Below are positions 18,104 to 26,941 of a stretch of 64,000 nt of DNA, in pieces. The DNA comes from Caulobacter sp. Root1455 (lineage in GTDB: Bacteria; Pseudomonadota; Alphaproteobacteria; Caulobacterales; Caulobacteraceae), in contig NZ_LMFQ01000024.1 in assembly GCF_001426905.1 (NCBI RefSeq), forward strand, positions 66,942-130,941. The letters run 5' to 3'. Every line of letters starts with the position of its first letter. Position 1 is the first letter of the stretch. The notes beneath the pieces are model-generated. The model made no database searches. It was not told the origin of the DNA and saw only the letters and a list, made by a program, of their open reading frames with translations. The position numbers and the translations under genes were made by a program.

Positions 18104-19150
18104 CTATAGCGACGACGCCGTCGCCGCGTCCAATCGCCGCCGAATAAAGCCCGCCGCCAGCTCGATCGATTGCCGGGCCTTGGGCGTGTTCATCCGCTCC
18201 CAGAAATGGGTCTCGTCGGCCCAATGGCGCAGGGTCAGGTCGCCGCCCACGTCGCGGATCTTGTCGGCCAGGCGCATGGAGTCGTCGTACAGGATGTCGG
18301 TCCGGCTGGCGTGGACCAGCAGCGGCGGAAAGCCGTGGAAGCCGCCGAACAGCGGCGAGGCGATCGGCTCGATCGCCGAGCGGCCCTGCAGATAGAAGTG
18401 CGCGAACATCGCCAGCGACTCCATCGTGTGCGGCGAGGTCTTGGCGATCGAGGCGGCCATGACCGACCAGCTCTGCAGCGACAGGTCCAGCCAGGGCGAC
18501 AGCAGCACGATGCCGGCCGGCATCGGCTCGCCCTGGTCGCGCACCACCTGGAAGGCGGCCATCATGATCGCCGCGCCGGCCGACTCGGCCAGGGCCACGA
18601 CCGGTTCGTCGGGTCGGTGACGCCGCTGCCAGCGCCAGGCCGCGACGACGTCGTCGACAGCCGCGGGACAGGGATGCTCGGGCGCGAGGCGATAGGACGG
18701 CGCATAGACGCTGGCCTCCGCCGCCGCGGCGAACCGGCCCACCAGTTGGCCGATTCGCGGACTGCGCTCGGCGACGAACGAACCGCCATGGACGTAGAAG
18801 ACCGTGCCCCGCGGCGATTTGTCCCGAGGCGCGAACCAGTCGGCGCGGGTGGGCGGCGCGGGCGCGACGAAGTCGGGCGCCTCGCTCCAGGTCGCGTCGA
18901 CCTCCAGCGACGGCAGCACGCCGTCATAGCGGTCGTGCCAGGCCCGGGCGCGTCGCAGGAAGCCGGCGAACGCCGCTTCGCCCTGGGCGTGACAGGCCAG
19001 GCCCTTGCGCAGCTGGCCCATGATCACCCGCTGGGCGATGGCGTAGCTGGCCTTCTGGCGGAAATCGGAAAACGGCCTGCGCGGCGTTTCCGGCGCGGCC
19101 TTCAATTCGACCAGCCCTTGACGCGAGCCAGCCGTCGTAATCGATACCAT
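18104..19150 (-). CDS. Alpha/beta hydrolase of the hormone-sensitive lipase family
   Basis: A 348-residue cytosolic esterase/lipase. It has the HGGSF oxyanion-hole motif (about residue 120), the nucleophile Ser in AESAGA (a variant of GDSAGG), the acid in SRTDILYDD and the catalytic His in DETHFWE. The N-terminal ~90 residues form a helical cap. It is transcribed divergently from a small LuxR-type regulator 31 bp away, so that regulator may control it. No signal peptide is seen. The first ATG has little ribosome-site support; a second in-frame ATG lies about 43 codons inside. Confidence 0.85.
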   Translation of the reverse strand: MVSITTAGSRQGLVELKAAPETPRRPFSDFRQKASYAIAQRVIMGQLRKGLACHAQGEAAFAGFLRRARAWHDRYDGVLPSLEVDATWSEAPDFVAPAPPTRADWFAPRDKSPRGTVFYVHGGSFVAERSPRIGQLVGRFAAAAEASVYAPSYRLAPEHPCPAAVDDVVAAWRWQRRHRPDEPVVALAESAGAAIMMAAFQVVRDQGEPMPAGIVLLSPWLDLSLQSWSVMAASIAKTSPHTMESLAMFAHFYLQGRSAIEPIASPLFGGFHGFPPLLVHASRTDILYDDSMRLADKIRDVGGDLTLRHWADETHFWERMNTPKARQSIELAAGFIRRRLDAATASSL

Positions 19151-19181
19151 TGTACGCGAACGCTCCCCGGGTCACGCTTTT

Positions 19182-19571
19182 ATGACGAACAAGAAACAGC
19201 AAGACGCTCTGTTCGACAACCTCAAGTCGCTGACCCGGGTCTATCCCAGCCTTGAAGCCCGCCTGACCAAGGCGGCCGAGGCCGGCCATCCCTATGTCCT
19301 GCGCGCCCTCGAAATCTTCGGTCGCGCCAAGGGCCGCTCGCAGGAGCAGGCGCTGGCGAACTATCGCGAGGAGCATGGCCTGACCGAGGCCGAGGCCAAG
19401 CTGGCCTATTTCCTGGTCGAGGGCGGCACCCTGGCCAACTACGCCCTGACCAGCAACCTGTCGCGCAATACGGTGCGGTCGTACCTCAAATCGATCTTCA
19501 GCAAGACGGGGGCGACCCGTCAGGCCGAACTGATCCTGATCCTCGGCGAAGACCGGTCGAGGACGCGCTAA
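19182..19571 (+). CDS. Small LuxR-type helix-turn-helix transcription regulator
   Basis: A 129-residue protein whose C-terminal third is a GerE/LuxR DNA-binding domain (LTEAEAKLAYFLVEGGTLANYALTSNLSRNTVRSYLKSIFSKTG). The N-terminal half is helical and too short for a receiver or an autoinducer-binding domain, so its signal is not visible. It diverges from the hydrolase gene with only 31 bp between the starts, so the two genes must share regulatory DNA. Confidence 0.78.
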   Translation: MTNKKQQDALFDNLKSLTRVYPSLEARLTKAAEAGHPYVLRALEIFGRAKGRSQEQALANYREEHGLTEAEAKLAYFLVEGGTLANYALTSNLSRNTVRSYLKSIFSKTGATRQAELILILGEDRSRTR

Positions 19572-19631
19572 CGCCCTCGACCGTCCCTCCTCCGGAAGCG
19601 CCCCCCCAGAAGCGCCTCCTGGAAGCGCCGC

Positions 19632-22600
19632 CTAGAACCGCCAGACGCCGCCGGCGCGGATGGCCTGGGCTTGATGCCGCTCCCCGTAGGTTCCTTCGTA
19701 GGTGACCCCGAACCGGGCGCGATCGCCCGACACCAGGTCGGCGCCGAGTTGGACGGCCAGGGCGTTGGCGTCGTACTTGGCGCCGCTGACCACGAAGCGG
19801 GTCGTCCCGCCGGCGAACGCGTTGGCGGTTTCACCCGCCAGGTCGCCGGTCGCCATGCGCCAGGCGACGGCGCCGCGCGGCCGCAGGACCACGGTGGAGC
19901 CGAGGCCGAGCTCGCCCTTCACCTTGACCCCGAGGTCGACGACGCCGAGCTCACGCGTGACGCCGTCCACCTTCAGGGCCGCGAAGCCGCCGGTTTCGCT
20001 GAAGTCGTCGCTCTTCACCTGAAGATAGCTGGCCGCCAAGAAGGGCTCGACCGAGGCCGCGCCCAGCGCCAGCGGGGCCGACACTTGGCCGAAGACCTGG
20101 CCGACCGTGGCGTCGTACTTGCCCTTCAGCCGATCCTGGGCGCCCGGGAACAGCACCACCCGCTCGGCGTCGACCGACGACCAGGCGTAGGCCCCGCCCA
20201 GATTGGCGCGCAGGGGTCCGAAGGTGGTGGCGGCGTAGGCCGCGACCTGGCCGCCGGAGGCCTCGGCGCGGCTGCTGCGCGCCGACACCCTGGCCTGGCC
20301 TTCGCCATAGGCGGCGGCCACGCCCAGGCGGGTCTCGCCCAGCACCTTGTCGCCGCCGACCACCAGGCCCGCGCCGTTGACCTTCAGGCCCGCCGCGCCC
20401 GCGCCGGGGTCGATCTCGCTCCAGCCCGCCAGGACGTCGCCCCAGCCGCCGGCGATCTCGGCGGACGCCGAGCTGCGGGCCTGGACCGCCTCGCGCAGAC
20501 GTCCCGCCTCGCCCGCCAGGACGGACGTGACGTCGGCGTAGATCTGACCGTCCAGGGCGTCATAGGCCTGGGCCGAACCCGCCGCGTTCTGGGTGACCAG
20601 GGCGTCGTAGACCGGCGCTCCCAGACCCAGGGTTTCGGCCGCGCCGGCCACGCGGGCCTGGTTCGGGCTGGTGGCGAAGCTGGCGAAGCGGATGTCGTTG
20701 CGCAGCAGGTTCAGCCGCACCGCGTTGGTCGTGTAGGTCAGGCTGGGCGTCAGGAAGGCCATGTCGCTGGTGACATTGGAGAACCGCCCCGTGATTCCGC
20801 CCGCCGAGGTCAGGATGCCGTACTGGCTGAGGCGCGCGTATTGCGAGGCCGGACCGCCGGCCAGCACGGCGACGCTGGCGCCGGCCTGGATGGTGGTGGC
20901 GCCGCCGACGACGATCAGGTCGTGCTCGCCGGTCGGCAAAACCTCGACCTGATAGGTCGAGCCGCTGGCGAAGGTGAAGTCGCCGGCCACGTTCAGGGTG
21001 CCGGGCGAGTTGCCGGGAGTGACCTGGCCGCCGGTCTGCACGACCACGTCGCCGCCGATCGTCCCGGAGCCGCCCAGGGCGCCCGCCGAGCCGACCGTGA
21101 CGTCGGACGTCACCGAGCCGTTGATCTTCAGCTTGCCGGCGCTGACCGTGGTGTCGCCGGTATAGGTGTTGGCGCCGGTCAGTTCGATGACGCCGCCGCC
21201 GGTGATCGTGAACGAGCCCGAGCCGGTGATCGCGCCGGCGAAGGTGGTGCTGCCCGACTGGTTGACGGTCAGGGCCCCGCCGTCGATGTCGACCTCGCCC
21301 GTCGCGCCGCCGCTGAGGTTGGTGATGGTCTGGGTCAGGCCGCTGAGGTCGAGCACGCCGTTGTCGACCTGGACCTCGGCGGTCTGCGGCAGGTGCAGGA
21401 TTCGCACCGACCCGCCCTGGACCGTGGTCGTGCCGGTGAAGCCGTACTGGCCCGACAGGGTCAGGCGAGCCGCCCCCTGCTTGACCAGGTCGCCCGCGCC
21501 GGTGATGTCGCCGCCGTAGTCGTACTCGTTCGAGCGGTTGAAGATCGCCGTGCCGGCGATTGCCAGGTCGCCGGTCAGGTCGCCGATCGTCCCGCCGTCG
21601 CCAACCTGCAGGGTCGCGCCCGAGGCCACCGTGACGTCGCTGCTCAGCGAACCGGTCAGCAACAGCTTGCCGCCCGAGACCGTGGTCGGGCCCGCATAGG
21701 TGGCCGCGCCGCTCAGGGTCAGGGTCGCGGCGCCCGACTTGGTCAGGCCGCCGGCGCCGGTCAGGTCGCCCGAATAGCTGGAGCCGTTGATCTGGACGAT
21801 CGTCAGGGTCCCGGCCCCGATGTCGAGGTCGGCGTCGCCCGACAGCCCGCCGGTGGTCTTGGCGCCCGAAGCCAGGGCGAAGGCGTCGCCCTTCAGGTTG
21901 AGCCGCGAGTCGGCGGACAGGTTGGCGATCGTCACCAGGCCGCCGTCGTTGGTCAGCAGGCCCGTGCGCGAATAGGCGCCCGACAGGGTCAGGTTCCCGC
22001 CGCCCGCCCAGATCACGTCGCCGCCGGCGCCCGACAGGGCGTTGGTCAGCGTGTAGTCGCCGGCATGGCCGATGAAGAATTGCCCGCCGTCGACCTTGAT
22101 GGCGCCGGCGAAGCCGCCGACCGAGCCCGGCCCGGAGACCTTCACCGTGCCCAACCCGGCGTCGTCGGTGACGTAGGCCGCGCCAATGACCACGTCGCCG
22201 CCGGTCTGCTCAAGGGCGCCGCCGATGTCGGTCGCCACGTACAGCTCGCCGCCGTTCACCCGCGTCACGCCCGTATAGGTCCAGGCGCCGGAGGCCAGGA
22301 TCGCGCCCGAGTTCAGCACGACGTCGCCCGTCCCGCTGATCGATTGCACGCCACTGTCGGCATAGAGGTTGGTGTCGAAGCTCTGGGAGATCAGCGTCCC
22401 GTCATTGTGGATTGAAAGACCCGTGCCCGGCGTCGTCGTCTGGAGCCAGGCGTTGGCGTCCTGGCGGTCGTCGATGCGCAGGGTCGCGCCCGAGGCGATC
22501 GCGATGTTGTCGGTCTGCAACAGGCCGGTCAGGGTCCAGTCGCCCGCCTCGACCGTGGCGGTTTCGAAGCCGAGAACGCCGCCGAACGTCTGGTCGGCGC

Positions 22601-25600
22601 TCTGCTGGCTGGAGGTTCCCTTCAGCACCAGGCTGTCCACGCCGGCCCCGCCGTCGACGGCGCCGGTGAAGCTGGCGCCGGTCAGGATGGTCAGGGTGTC
22701 GGCCCCATCACCGAACTTCACGGCCAAGGCTCCGGTCCCGCCGCCGATATGGCCGGCCGTGGTCAGGCTCGCGCCGTAACCCGTCGCCGGCGAGCCTCCC
22801 AGCCCGCTGGGCACGGGGATGGCGCGGAATTCGACGGCCGGGCCGCTGGTCGAGGTGATCGAGGCGTCCGCCCCGACCGTGACCTCGGCCCGGTTGAGGG
22901 CCGAAACCCGGACCCCGCTCTGACCGCCCACGGTTTCGCCGGTGACGGTGAGGTCGACGTCGTGGCTGGCGAACAGGTCGATGGCGACGCCGCCCGTGTC
23001 GCCGGCGACCGCCCGATCCGAGGTCACGACGACGTCGCCGCGATCGGCCAGAGCCTGGATCGCCCGCGCGCTGGCGCCGGTGATCTGGGCGTCCTGGCTG
23101 GTGATCGTCACCTGGTCGGCGCGGCCGTAGACGGCGACCGTGCTGGCGCTGCTGGCGCGCGCCTTGCCGCTGTTGATCTCGACCTGGCCGCCCGTGGACA
23201 CGCCGAACACGGCCGAGGCGTATTGGCCCACCACGGCGGAATCGACGCTGTTGACGGTCACGTGACCGCCATTCGTCGAGCTGGCGCCCACGCCGTCGGC
23301 CGTGAAGCCGCCCCTCAGCCCGGTGTTGGCGGTGCGGGTGACGCCGGCGTCGACGACGATATCGCCGGTCGTGCTCTGAACGAAGACGCCCACGTCGCCC
23401 GCGGCGCCGGCCGAAACCTCGCCCGTGGTCACGTGCACCGCGCCCTCGCGGCCGTAGACCACGACGCCCGTGCCGTCAGCCGCGACCTTGTCGGCCGAGA
23501 TGTTCACCGCGCCCTGGCCGTAGACGTACAGACCCGCGCCGCTGCCGACCGTTATCTCGCCGCTGTCGATGTCGATCGGGCCGGCGTGATCCACCCAGAT
23601 CCCGTTCGAACCCGCGCCGGTGGCGCTGACCTTGTCGCTGACGATGCTCAGGGCGCCCGCGCCGCCGGCGGGGACATGGGGCGTGCCGTAGACGATGACC
23701 CCGTCGGAATCGACCATGATCCCGTGGGCGTTGGCGCCGGTGGTGGTCACTTCGCCACTGTCGATGGCGATGTCGCCGTTGGACCACGCGTAGACGCCGC
23801 CGGCGCCGTCGCCCGTCGTGAGGACCGAGCCGCTGGTGACCGAGGCGCTCGCCCCGCGGGCATAGAGCCCGGTCGAGCCCTGGCCCGCCGTCACCACCGA
23901 ATCGCTGTCCACCGACACCGCGCCGGTCTGGCTGATCGCGTAGGCGCCGAAGGCCGAACGGCCCGAGGTCTTGGCCTCGCCGCTGGTCACGCTGACATCG
24001 CCGCTGGTCGACACCCCGCCGACGGCGTCGGCCGTGAAGCCATGGGCCAGGTCGCCGCTGGTCTGGGTCGAACCCGCCGTGATCGCGATGTCGCCGCTGA
24101 TGCTCTGGGCGAACACGCCCACGTCGCCCTCAACGCCGGTCGAGACCGCGCCCGTGGCCACCTTCACCGCGCCCTCGCGGCCATAGACCACGACGCCGGT
24201 GCCGGTCGCCGTGACCTTGTCGGCCGAGACGTCCACCGCGTCCTGGCCGTAGACGTACAGGCCCACGCCGTTGCCGACCGTGATCTCGCCGCTGTCGATC
24301 GTGATCGGACCGGCGTGATCCACCCAGATCCCGGTCGAGCCCGCGCCGGTGGCGCTGACCTTGTCGCTGACGATGCTCAGCGCGCCCGCGCCGCCGGCGG
24401 GAACGTGCGGCGTCGCGTAGACGATGGCCCCGTCGGAATCGACCATGATCCCGTGGGCGTTGGCGCCGGTGGTGGTCACCTCGCCGCTGTCGATGGCGAT
24501 GTCGCCGTTGGTCCAGGCATAGATGCCGCGGGCGTTGTTTCCGGTCGTGCTGGCCGAACCGCTGGTGATGCTGATGTTCGCGGTCTTGTTGAACGTCAGG
24601 GCCATGATGGCGTCAGCCGCGTTGGCGCCGCTGGGCGCGCCCGTGGTCGAGGCCGTGTCGCTCTTGATCGTCACCCCGCCGCCGCCGTTGGCGTAGATCG
24701 CCCGGCCGCCGGCCCCGGCCGCCGTGGCGGTCCCGCTGTCGATGCTGATCGCGCCGTTGGCCGCCGAGGCGTAGATCGCCCAGGACTGGGCGCCCTGGGC
24801 GCTGGCCGTGTCGCTGGTGATGTCGATGCCGCCCAGGAAGCTCTGGGCGCTGATGGCGTTGGCGAACACCTGGACGCCGCCCACGGTGATCACGTCGCCG
24901 GTCGCCGCCGCCTCGCCGCTGACGATCTTGATCGCCCCGTCGCCCTTGGCCAGGATCGCCGAGCCGCCGGCCCCCGTGGCCGTGGCGTGCTGCGAGGCGA
25001 CGTCCATCAGGCCGGCCGCCTCGACACGGATGGCGTCGGTATAGTGGGTCGCGGTGTCATAGGTGACCGCGCCGTGGGTGGTCGTGGTGTCGGCCACGAC
25101 CTTGGCCGTGTCGCGCGCCCGGACATAGATTCCGTACGCGCCGTCGCTGGCCGTGGTGACCGTTCCGCTCTCGACGGTCGCGTCGCCGGCCAGGGCCGTG
25201 GCGGTCACCCCCAGATAGCCCACGCCGCTGGTCGACAGCTCGTCGACCTTGACGCTGACGTCGCCGCCGTAGCTGCGCGCGCCGATCGCCTGGCCAAAGA
25301 CCGTCTCGCCGAAATAGCCAGTGGCCGGCCCCCCGGTCGCGACGATCTTGCCGACGGTCACCGACACGTCGCCGAACGCATAGGCGCCGATGACGCCGTT
25401 GGGTCGCGTGACCGTGGCCTCGCCGACCACGACGGTCGCCTTGCCGCCGCTGGTCGGCGCGCCGGCGGGACCGCTCAGCGAACGGGCCGACACGACGCCG
25501 CCGCCCAGGCCGGAGGAGGCGACCTTGTCGATCTCGACCAAGACGTCGCCGGTCTGCGAGCCCGCCGCGACGGCCGAAGTATAGGTTCCGGCCGTCGACA

Positions 25601-26072
25601 GCTCGCCGGCCTTGACCTTGATCGCGCCGCTGACCGACTGGGCGATGATCGCGTCGTTGGTGTCGCCGCCGGTGAAGCCGGTTCCGGCTGTGGCCGCCTT
25701 GGTCACGGCGATGTCGATCGCGCCGCTGGTGGTGTTGACCACCAGACCCGGGGCGTTGTCGCCGCTGGTGGCGATGTCGACCGCCACGATCCCGATATCG
25801 CCGGCCCCGCCGGCGACGTCCACCGCGATCGCGCCGGTGTTGGAGACCGAGGCGGGCAGGTTCAGAATCAGATCGTCGATCGTCGTGTAGCTGACGCCGG
25901 TGGTGACGGGGGCCGAACAGGTGACCACCCCGCTGGCGGGCGCGCCGCATTCTTCGGCGGCCAGGGCGGCGGCCGGCTGGACCAGCAACGAGCATCCCAG
26001 AGCCGTTCCCGTCAGCCACAAGGCTCGCGGATTGCGTCGAGCCTTACCGCGTTTGATTTCGATTCCCGACAT
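19632..26072 (-). CDS. Giant autotransporter with repeat-rich passenger (type Va secretion)
   Basis: A 2146-residue surface protein. The N-terminus has an extended signal sequence (basic KRGKARRNPRAL followed by a hydrophobic stretch ending AALAAEE). Residues ~40-1250 are many short beta-helix repeats, including TTGANAHGIMVDSDG and ITIDSGEITVG, with two Cys only near the N-terminus. Residues ~1250-1780 contain passenger-associated repeats (LTLSGANTYTGDTTVSAGKLKING-like). The last ~280 residues form the beta barrel and end in VWRF with the terminal Phe. Likely roles are adhesion or biofilm formation; this is inferred. It has a plausible ribosome site (GGGGTGAAAC). A 243-residue block is duplicated in tandem inside the passenger. 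Confidence 0.9.
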   Translation of the reverse strand: MSGIEIKRGKARRNPRALWLTGTALGCSLLVQPAAALAAEECGAPASGVVTCSAPVTTGVSYTTIDDLILNLPASVSNTGAIAVDVAGGAGDIGIVAVDIATSGDNAPGLVVNTTSGAIDIAVTKAATAGTGFTGGDTNDAIIAQSVSGAIKVKAGELSTAGTYTSAVAAGSQTGDVLVEIDKVASSGLGGGVVSARSLSGPAGAPTSGGKATVVVGEATVTRPNGVIGAYAFGDVSVTVGKIVATGGPATGYFGETVFGQAIGARSYGGDVSVKVDELSTSGVGYLGVTATALAGDATVESGTVTTASDGAYGIYVRARDTAKVVADTTTTHGAVTYDTATHYTDAIRVEAAGLMDVASQHATATGAGGSAILAKGDGAIKIVSGEAAATGDVITVGGVQVFANAISAQSFLGGIDITSDTASAQGAQSWAIYASAANGAISIDSGTATAAGAGGRAIYANGGGGVTIKSDTASTTGAPSGANAADAIMALTFNKTANISITSGSASTTGNNARGIYAWTNGDIAIDSGEVTTTGANAHGIMVDSDGAIVYATPHVPAGGAGALSIVSDKVSATGAGSTGIWVDHAGPITIDSGEITVGNGVGLYVYGQDAVDVSADKVTATGTGVVVYGREGAVKVATGAVSTGVEGDVGVFAQSISGDIAITAGSTQTSGDLAHGFTADAVGGVSTSGDVSVTSGEAKTSGRSAFGAYAISQTGAVSVDSDSVVTAGQGSTGLYARGASASVTSGSVLTTGDGAGGVYAWSNGDIAIDSGEVTTTGANAHGIMVDSDGVIVYGTPHVPAGGAGALSIVSDKVSATGAGSNGIWVDHAGPIDIDSGEITVGSGAGLYVYGQGAVNISADKVAADGTGVVVYGREGAVHVTTGEVSAGAAGDVGVFVQSTTGDIVVDAGVTRTANTGLRGGFTADGVGASSTNGGHVTVNSVDSAVVGQYASAVFGVSTGGQVEINSGKARASSASTVAVYGRADQVTITSQDAQITGASARAIQALADRGDVVVTSDRAVAGDTGGVAIDLFASHDVDLTVTGETVGGQSGVRVSALNRAEVTVGADASITSTSGPAVEFRAIPVPSGLGGSPATGYGASLTTAGHIGGGTGALAVKFGDGADTLTILTGASFTGAVDGGAGVDSLVLKGTSSQQSADQTFGGVLGFETATVEAGDWTLTGLLQTDNIAIASGATLRIDDRQDANAWLQTTTPGTGLSIHNDGTLISQSFDTNLYADSGVQSISGTGDVVLNSGAILASGAWTYTGVTRVNGGELYVATDIGGALEQTGGDVVIGAAYVTDDAGLGTVKVSGPGSVGGFAGAIKVDGGQFFIGHAGDYTLTNALSGAGGDVIWAGGGNLTLSGAYSRTGLLTNDGGLVTIANLSADSRLNLKGDAFALASGAKTTGGLSGDADLDIGAGTLTIVQINGSSYSGDLTGAGGLTKSGAATLTLSGAATYAGPTTVSGGKLLLTGSLSSDVTVASGATLQVGDGGTIGDLTGDLAIAGTAIFNRSNEYDYGGDITGAGDLVKQGAARLTLSGQYGFTGTTTVQGGSVRILHLPQTAEVQVDNGVLDLSGLTQTITNLSGGATGEVDIDGGALTVNQSGSTTFAGAITGSGSFTITGGGVIELTGANTYTGDTTVSAGKLKINGSVTSDVTVGSAGALGGSGTIGGDVVVQTGGQVTPGNSPGTLNVAGDFTFASGSTYQVEVLPTGEHDLIVVGGATTIQAGASVAVLAGGPASQYARLSQYGILTSAGGITGRFSNVTSDMAFLTPSLTYTTNAVRLNLLRNDIRFASFATSPNQARVAGAAETLGLGAPVYDALVTQNAAGSAQAYDALDGQIYADVTSVLAGEAGRLREAVQARSSASAEIAGGWGDVLAGWSEIDPGAGAAGLKVNGAGLVVGGDKVLGETRLGVAAAYGEGQARVSARSSRAEASGGQVAAYAATTFGPLRANLGGAYAWSSVDAERVVLFPGAQDRLKGKYDATVGQVFGQVSAPLALGAASVEPFLAASYLQVKSDDFSETGGFAALKVDGVTRELGVVDLGVKVKGELGLGSTVVLRPRGAVAWRMATGDLAGETANAFAGGTTRFVVSGAKYDANALAVQLGADLVSGDRARFGVTYEGTYGERHQAQAIRAGGVWRF
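23065..24522 (-). repeat. In-frame tandem duplication of about 729 bp inside the autotransporter
   Basis: Two copies lie at about 23794-24522 and 23065-23793. The stretch around 23691 recurs around 24420, an offset of exactly 729 bp (243 codons). The end nearest the N-terminus of each unit (the HGIMVDSDG, YVYGQ and VVYGREGAV region) is almost identical, while the distal third has diverged. Unit boundaries are approximate. The copies correspond to residues about 517-760 and 760-1003. Confidence 0.8.
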
Positions 26073-26433
26073 GTTTCACCCCACTCAGCCACTGGACATT
26101 CGCCGTTCCCCGAACGACAGCGTCGGAGCTAGCGGGGCCTGGACCAAGGCGACAACCCCCGTTTGAGGGGGGTGATCGGAGCAAAAGATTCTCATCCACA
26201 ACGGAGGCGGCGCATGAAACGCGCACGAAAGGACGCCTACTCGCGCGATCATGTGGCGGCTCGGCGCCGACGGCGGACATTGGGCGCGGACCGGAAAACG
26301 GGACCTGTCACCGCCGAGCGCACGAGGCGCGGCCTGGGCCCAGATCGCGTCCGGCGCGCGCTTCGGCTGCGTAACGATCGGTCGCCGATCGCCCAAAACC
26401 GAGGCGCCCGGCATCGACCTGCTGCGCGGGCAG
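26073..26433. other. Intergenic region between the divergent autotransporter and NikR-like genes
   Basis: No convincing gene is present. A GC hairpin (ACCCCC/GGGGGT, 26155-26173) lies about 85 bases upstream of the autotransporter start. An ATG at 26214 with a GGAGG upstream opens an Arg-rich frame that runs into the NikR-like gene out of phase and lacks the look of a real protein. I saw no folded-looking guanidine riboswitch core here, although this locus would normally be expected to have one. Confidence 0.4.
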
Positions 26434-26459
26434 TATTACATATTGCATCCTTCGTAATA
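26434..26459. promoter_or_regulatory. Operator-like dyad TATTAC-N14-GTAATA upstream of the NikR-like operon
   Basis: TATTAC (26434-26439) and GTAATA (26454-26459) are a perfect 6-bp dyad with a 14-base centre, ending 11 bases before the NikR-like ATG. The geometry is that of NikR-family operators (two half-sites about two helical turns apart). The right half contains TAATAT, a possible -10 hexamer, so binding would block transcription and the mRNA may be nearly leaderless. The identical dyad occurs at 37356-37381. Confidence 0.75.
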
Positions 26460-26470
26460 TTCACCGTCGG

Positions 26471-26941
26471 ATGCATCCCATGGACACGCCCTCCTCGACA
26501 CTCGCCCGCCTGAGCATCAGCCTGCCGGCCGAGCTGATGGCGCAGCTGGACGCCATGGTCGCCGAGCGCGGCCTGCCCAGCCGCTCGCAGATGATCGCCG
26601 AACTGATCCGCCACGAACTGGCCGAGCACAGCGCCGAGCGTCCCGACGCCGTCCTGGCCGGCACCATCACCCTGATCTATCGGGCCGAAAGCGGCCGGGT
26701 GCGCCATGCCCTGGCCCAGACGCAGCTCAGCTTCGTCAAGGAGGTGATCTCGGCCCAGAACGTCTTCCTGGAGGACGATCAGGCCATGGAGGTCCTGCTG
26801 GTCCAGGGTCCGTTCGAGCGCCTTCAACAGCTCTGCGACGACCTGCGCAAGGTGCGCGGCGTGCAGCAGATCAAGCTGGTGACCACCACCGCCCTGCTGC
26901 CGCCGCTGCATTTCCACGGCGAAGAAGGAGAAGTCGTCTGA
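26471..26941 (+). CDS. NikR-like ribbon-helix-helix regulator lacking the nickel ligands
   Basis: A 156-residue protein: an N-terminal ribbon-helix-helix DNA-binding domain (LARLSISLPAELMAQLDAMVAERGLPSRSQMIAELIRHEL, about 11-50) and a C-terminal ACT-like domain of the NikR type. Aligned by eye to E. coli NikR, the Ni ligands His87, His89 and Cys95 are replaced (LHVHI and DDCLEI become QNVFL and DDQAMEV), and His76 is also missing. It cannot use the standard high-affinity nickel site, so I infer another effector. A short His-containing tail (PPLHFHGEE) follows. It is the first gene of the guanidine/urea operon and its stop overlaps the next ATG by one base. ATG 26480 is an alternative start; neither has a strong ribosome site. 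Confidence 0.85.
   Translation: MHPMDTPSSTLARLSISLPAELMAQLDAMVAERGLPSRSQMIAELIRHELAEHSAERPDAVLAGTITLIYRAESGRVRHALAQTQLSFVKEVISAQNVFLEDDQAMEVLLVQGPFERLQQLCDDLRKVRGVQQIKLVTTTALLPPLHFHGEEGEVV

Noticed and set aside
22000..25900. Regularly repeated short DNA motifs that could suggest a CRISPR or satellite array
   Set aside because: The repeats are codon-phased beta-helix units of the autotransporter, with variable spacing and no conserved repeat/spacer pattern.
22749..26132. Plus-strand open frame of over 1,100 codons opposite the autotransporter
   Set aside because: It is the complement of a repeat-rich GC-biased gene; the translation is Asp/Arg/Ala/Val low complexity without any domain, while the minus strand has a signal peptide, passenger repeats and barrel.
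26073..26470. Guanidine riboswitch upstream of the carboxylase operon
   Set aside because: No recognisable conserved core was found by eye; a covariance-model search would be decisive.
26214..26513. Arg-rich frame with GGAGG before its ATG, upstream of the NikR-like gene
   Set aside because: Very basic, no recognisable fold, overlaps the operator and the NikR-like start out of frame.
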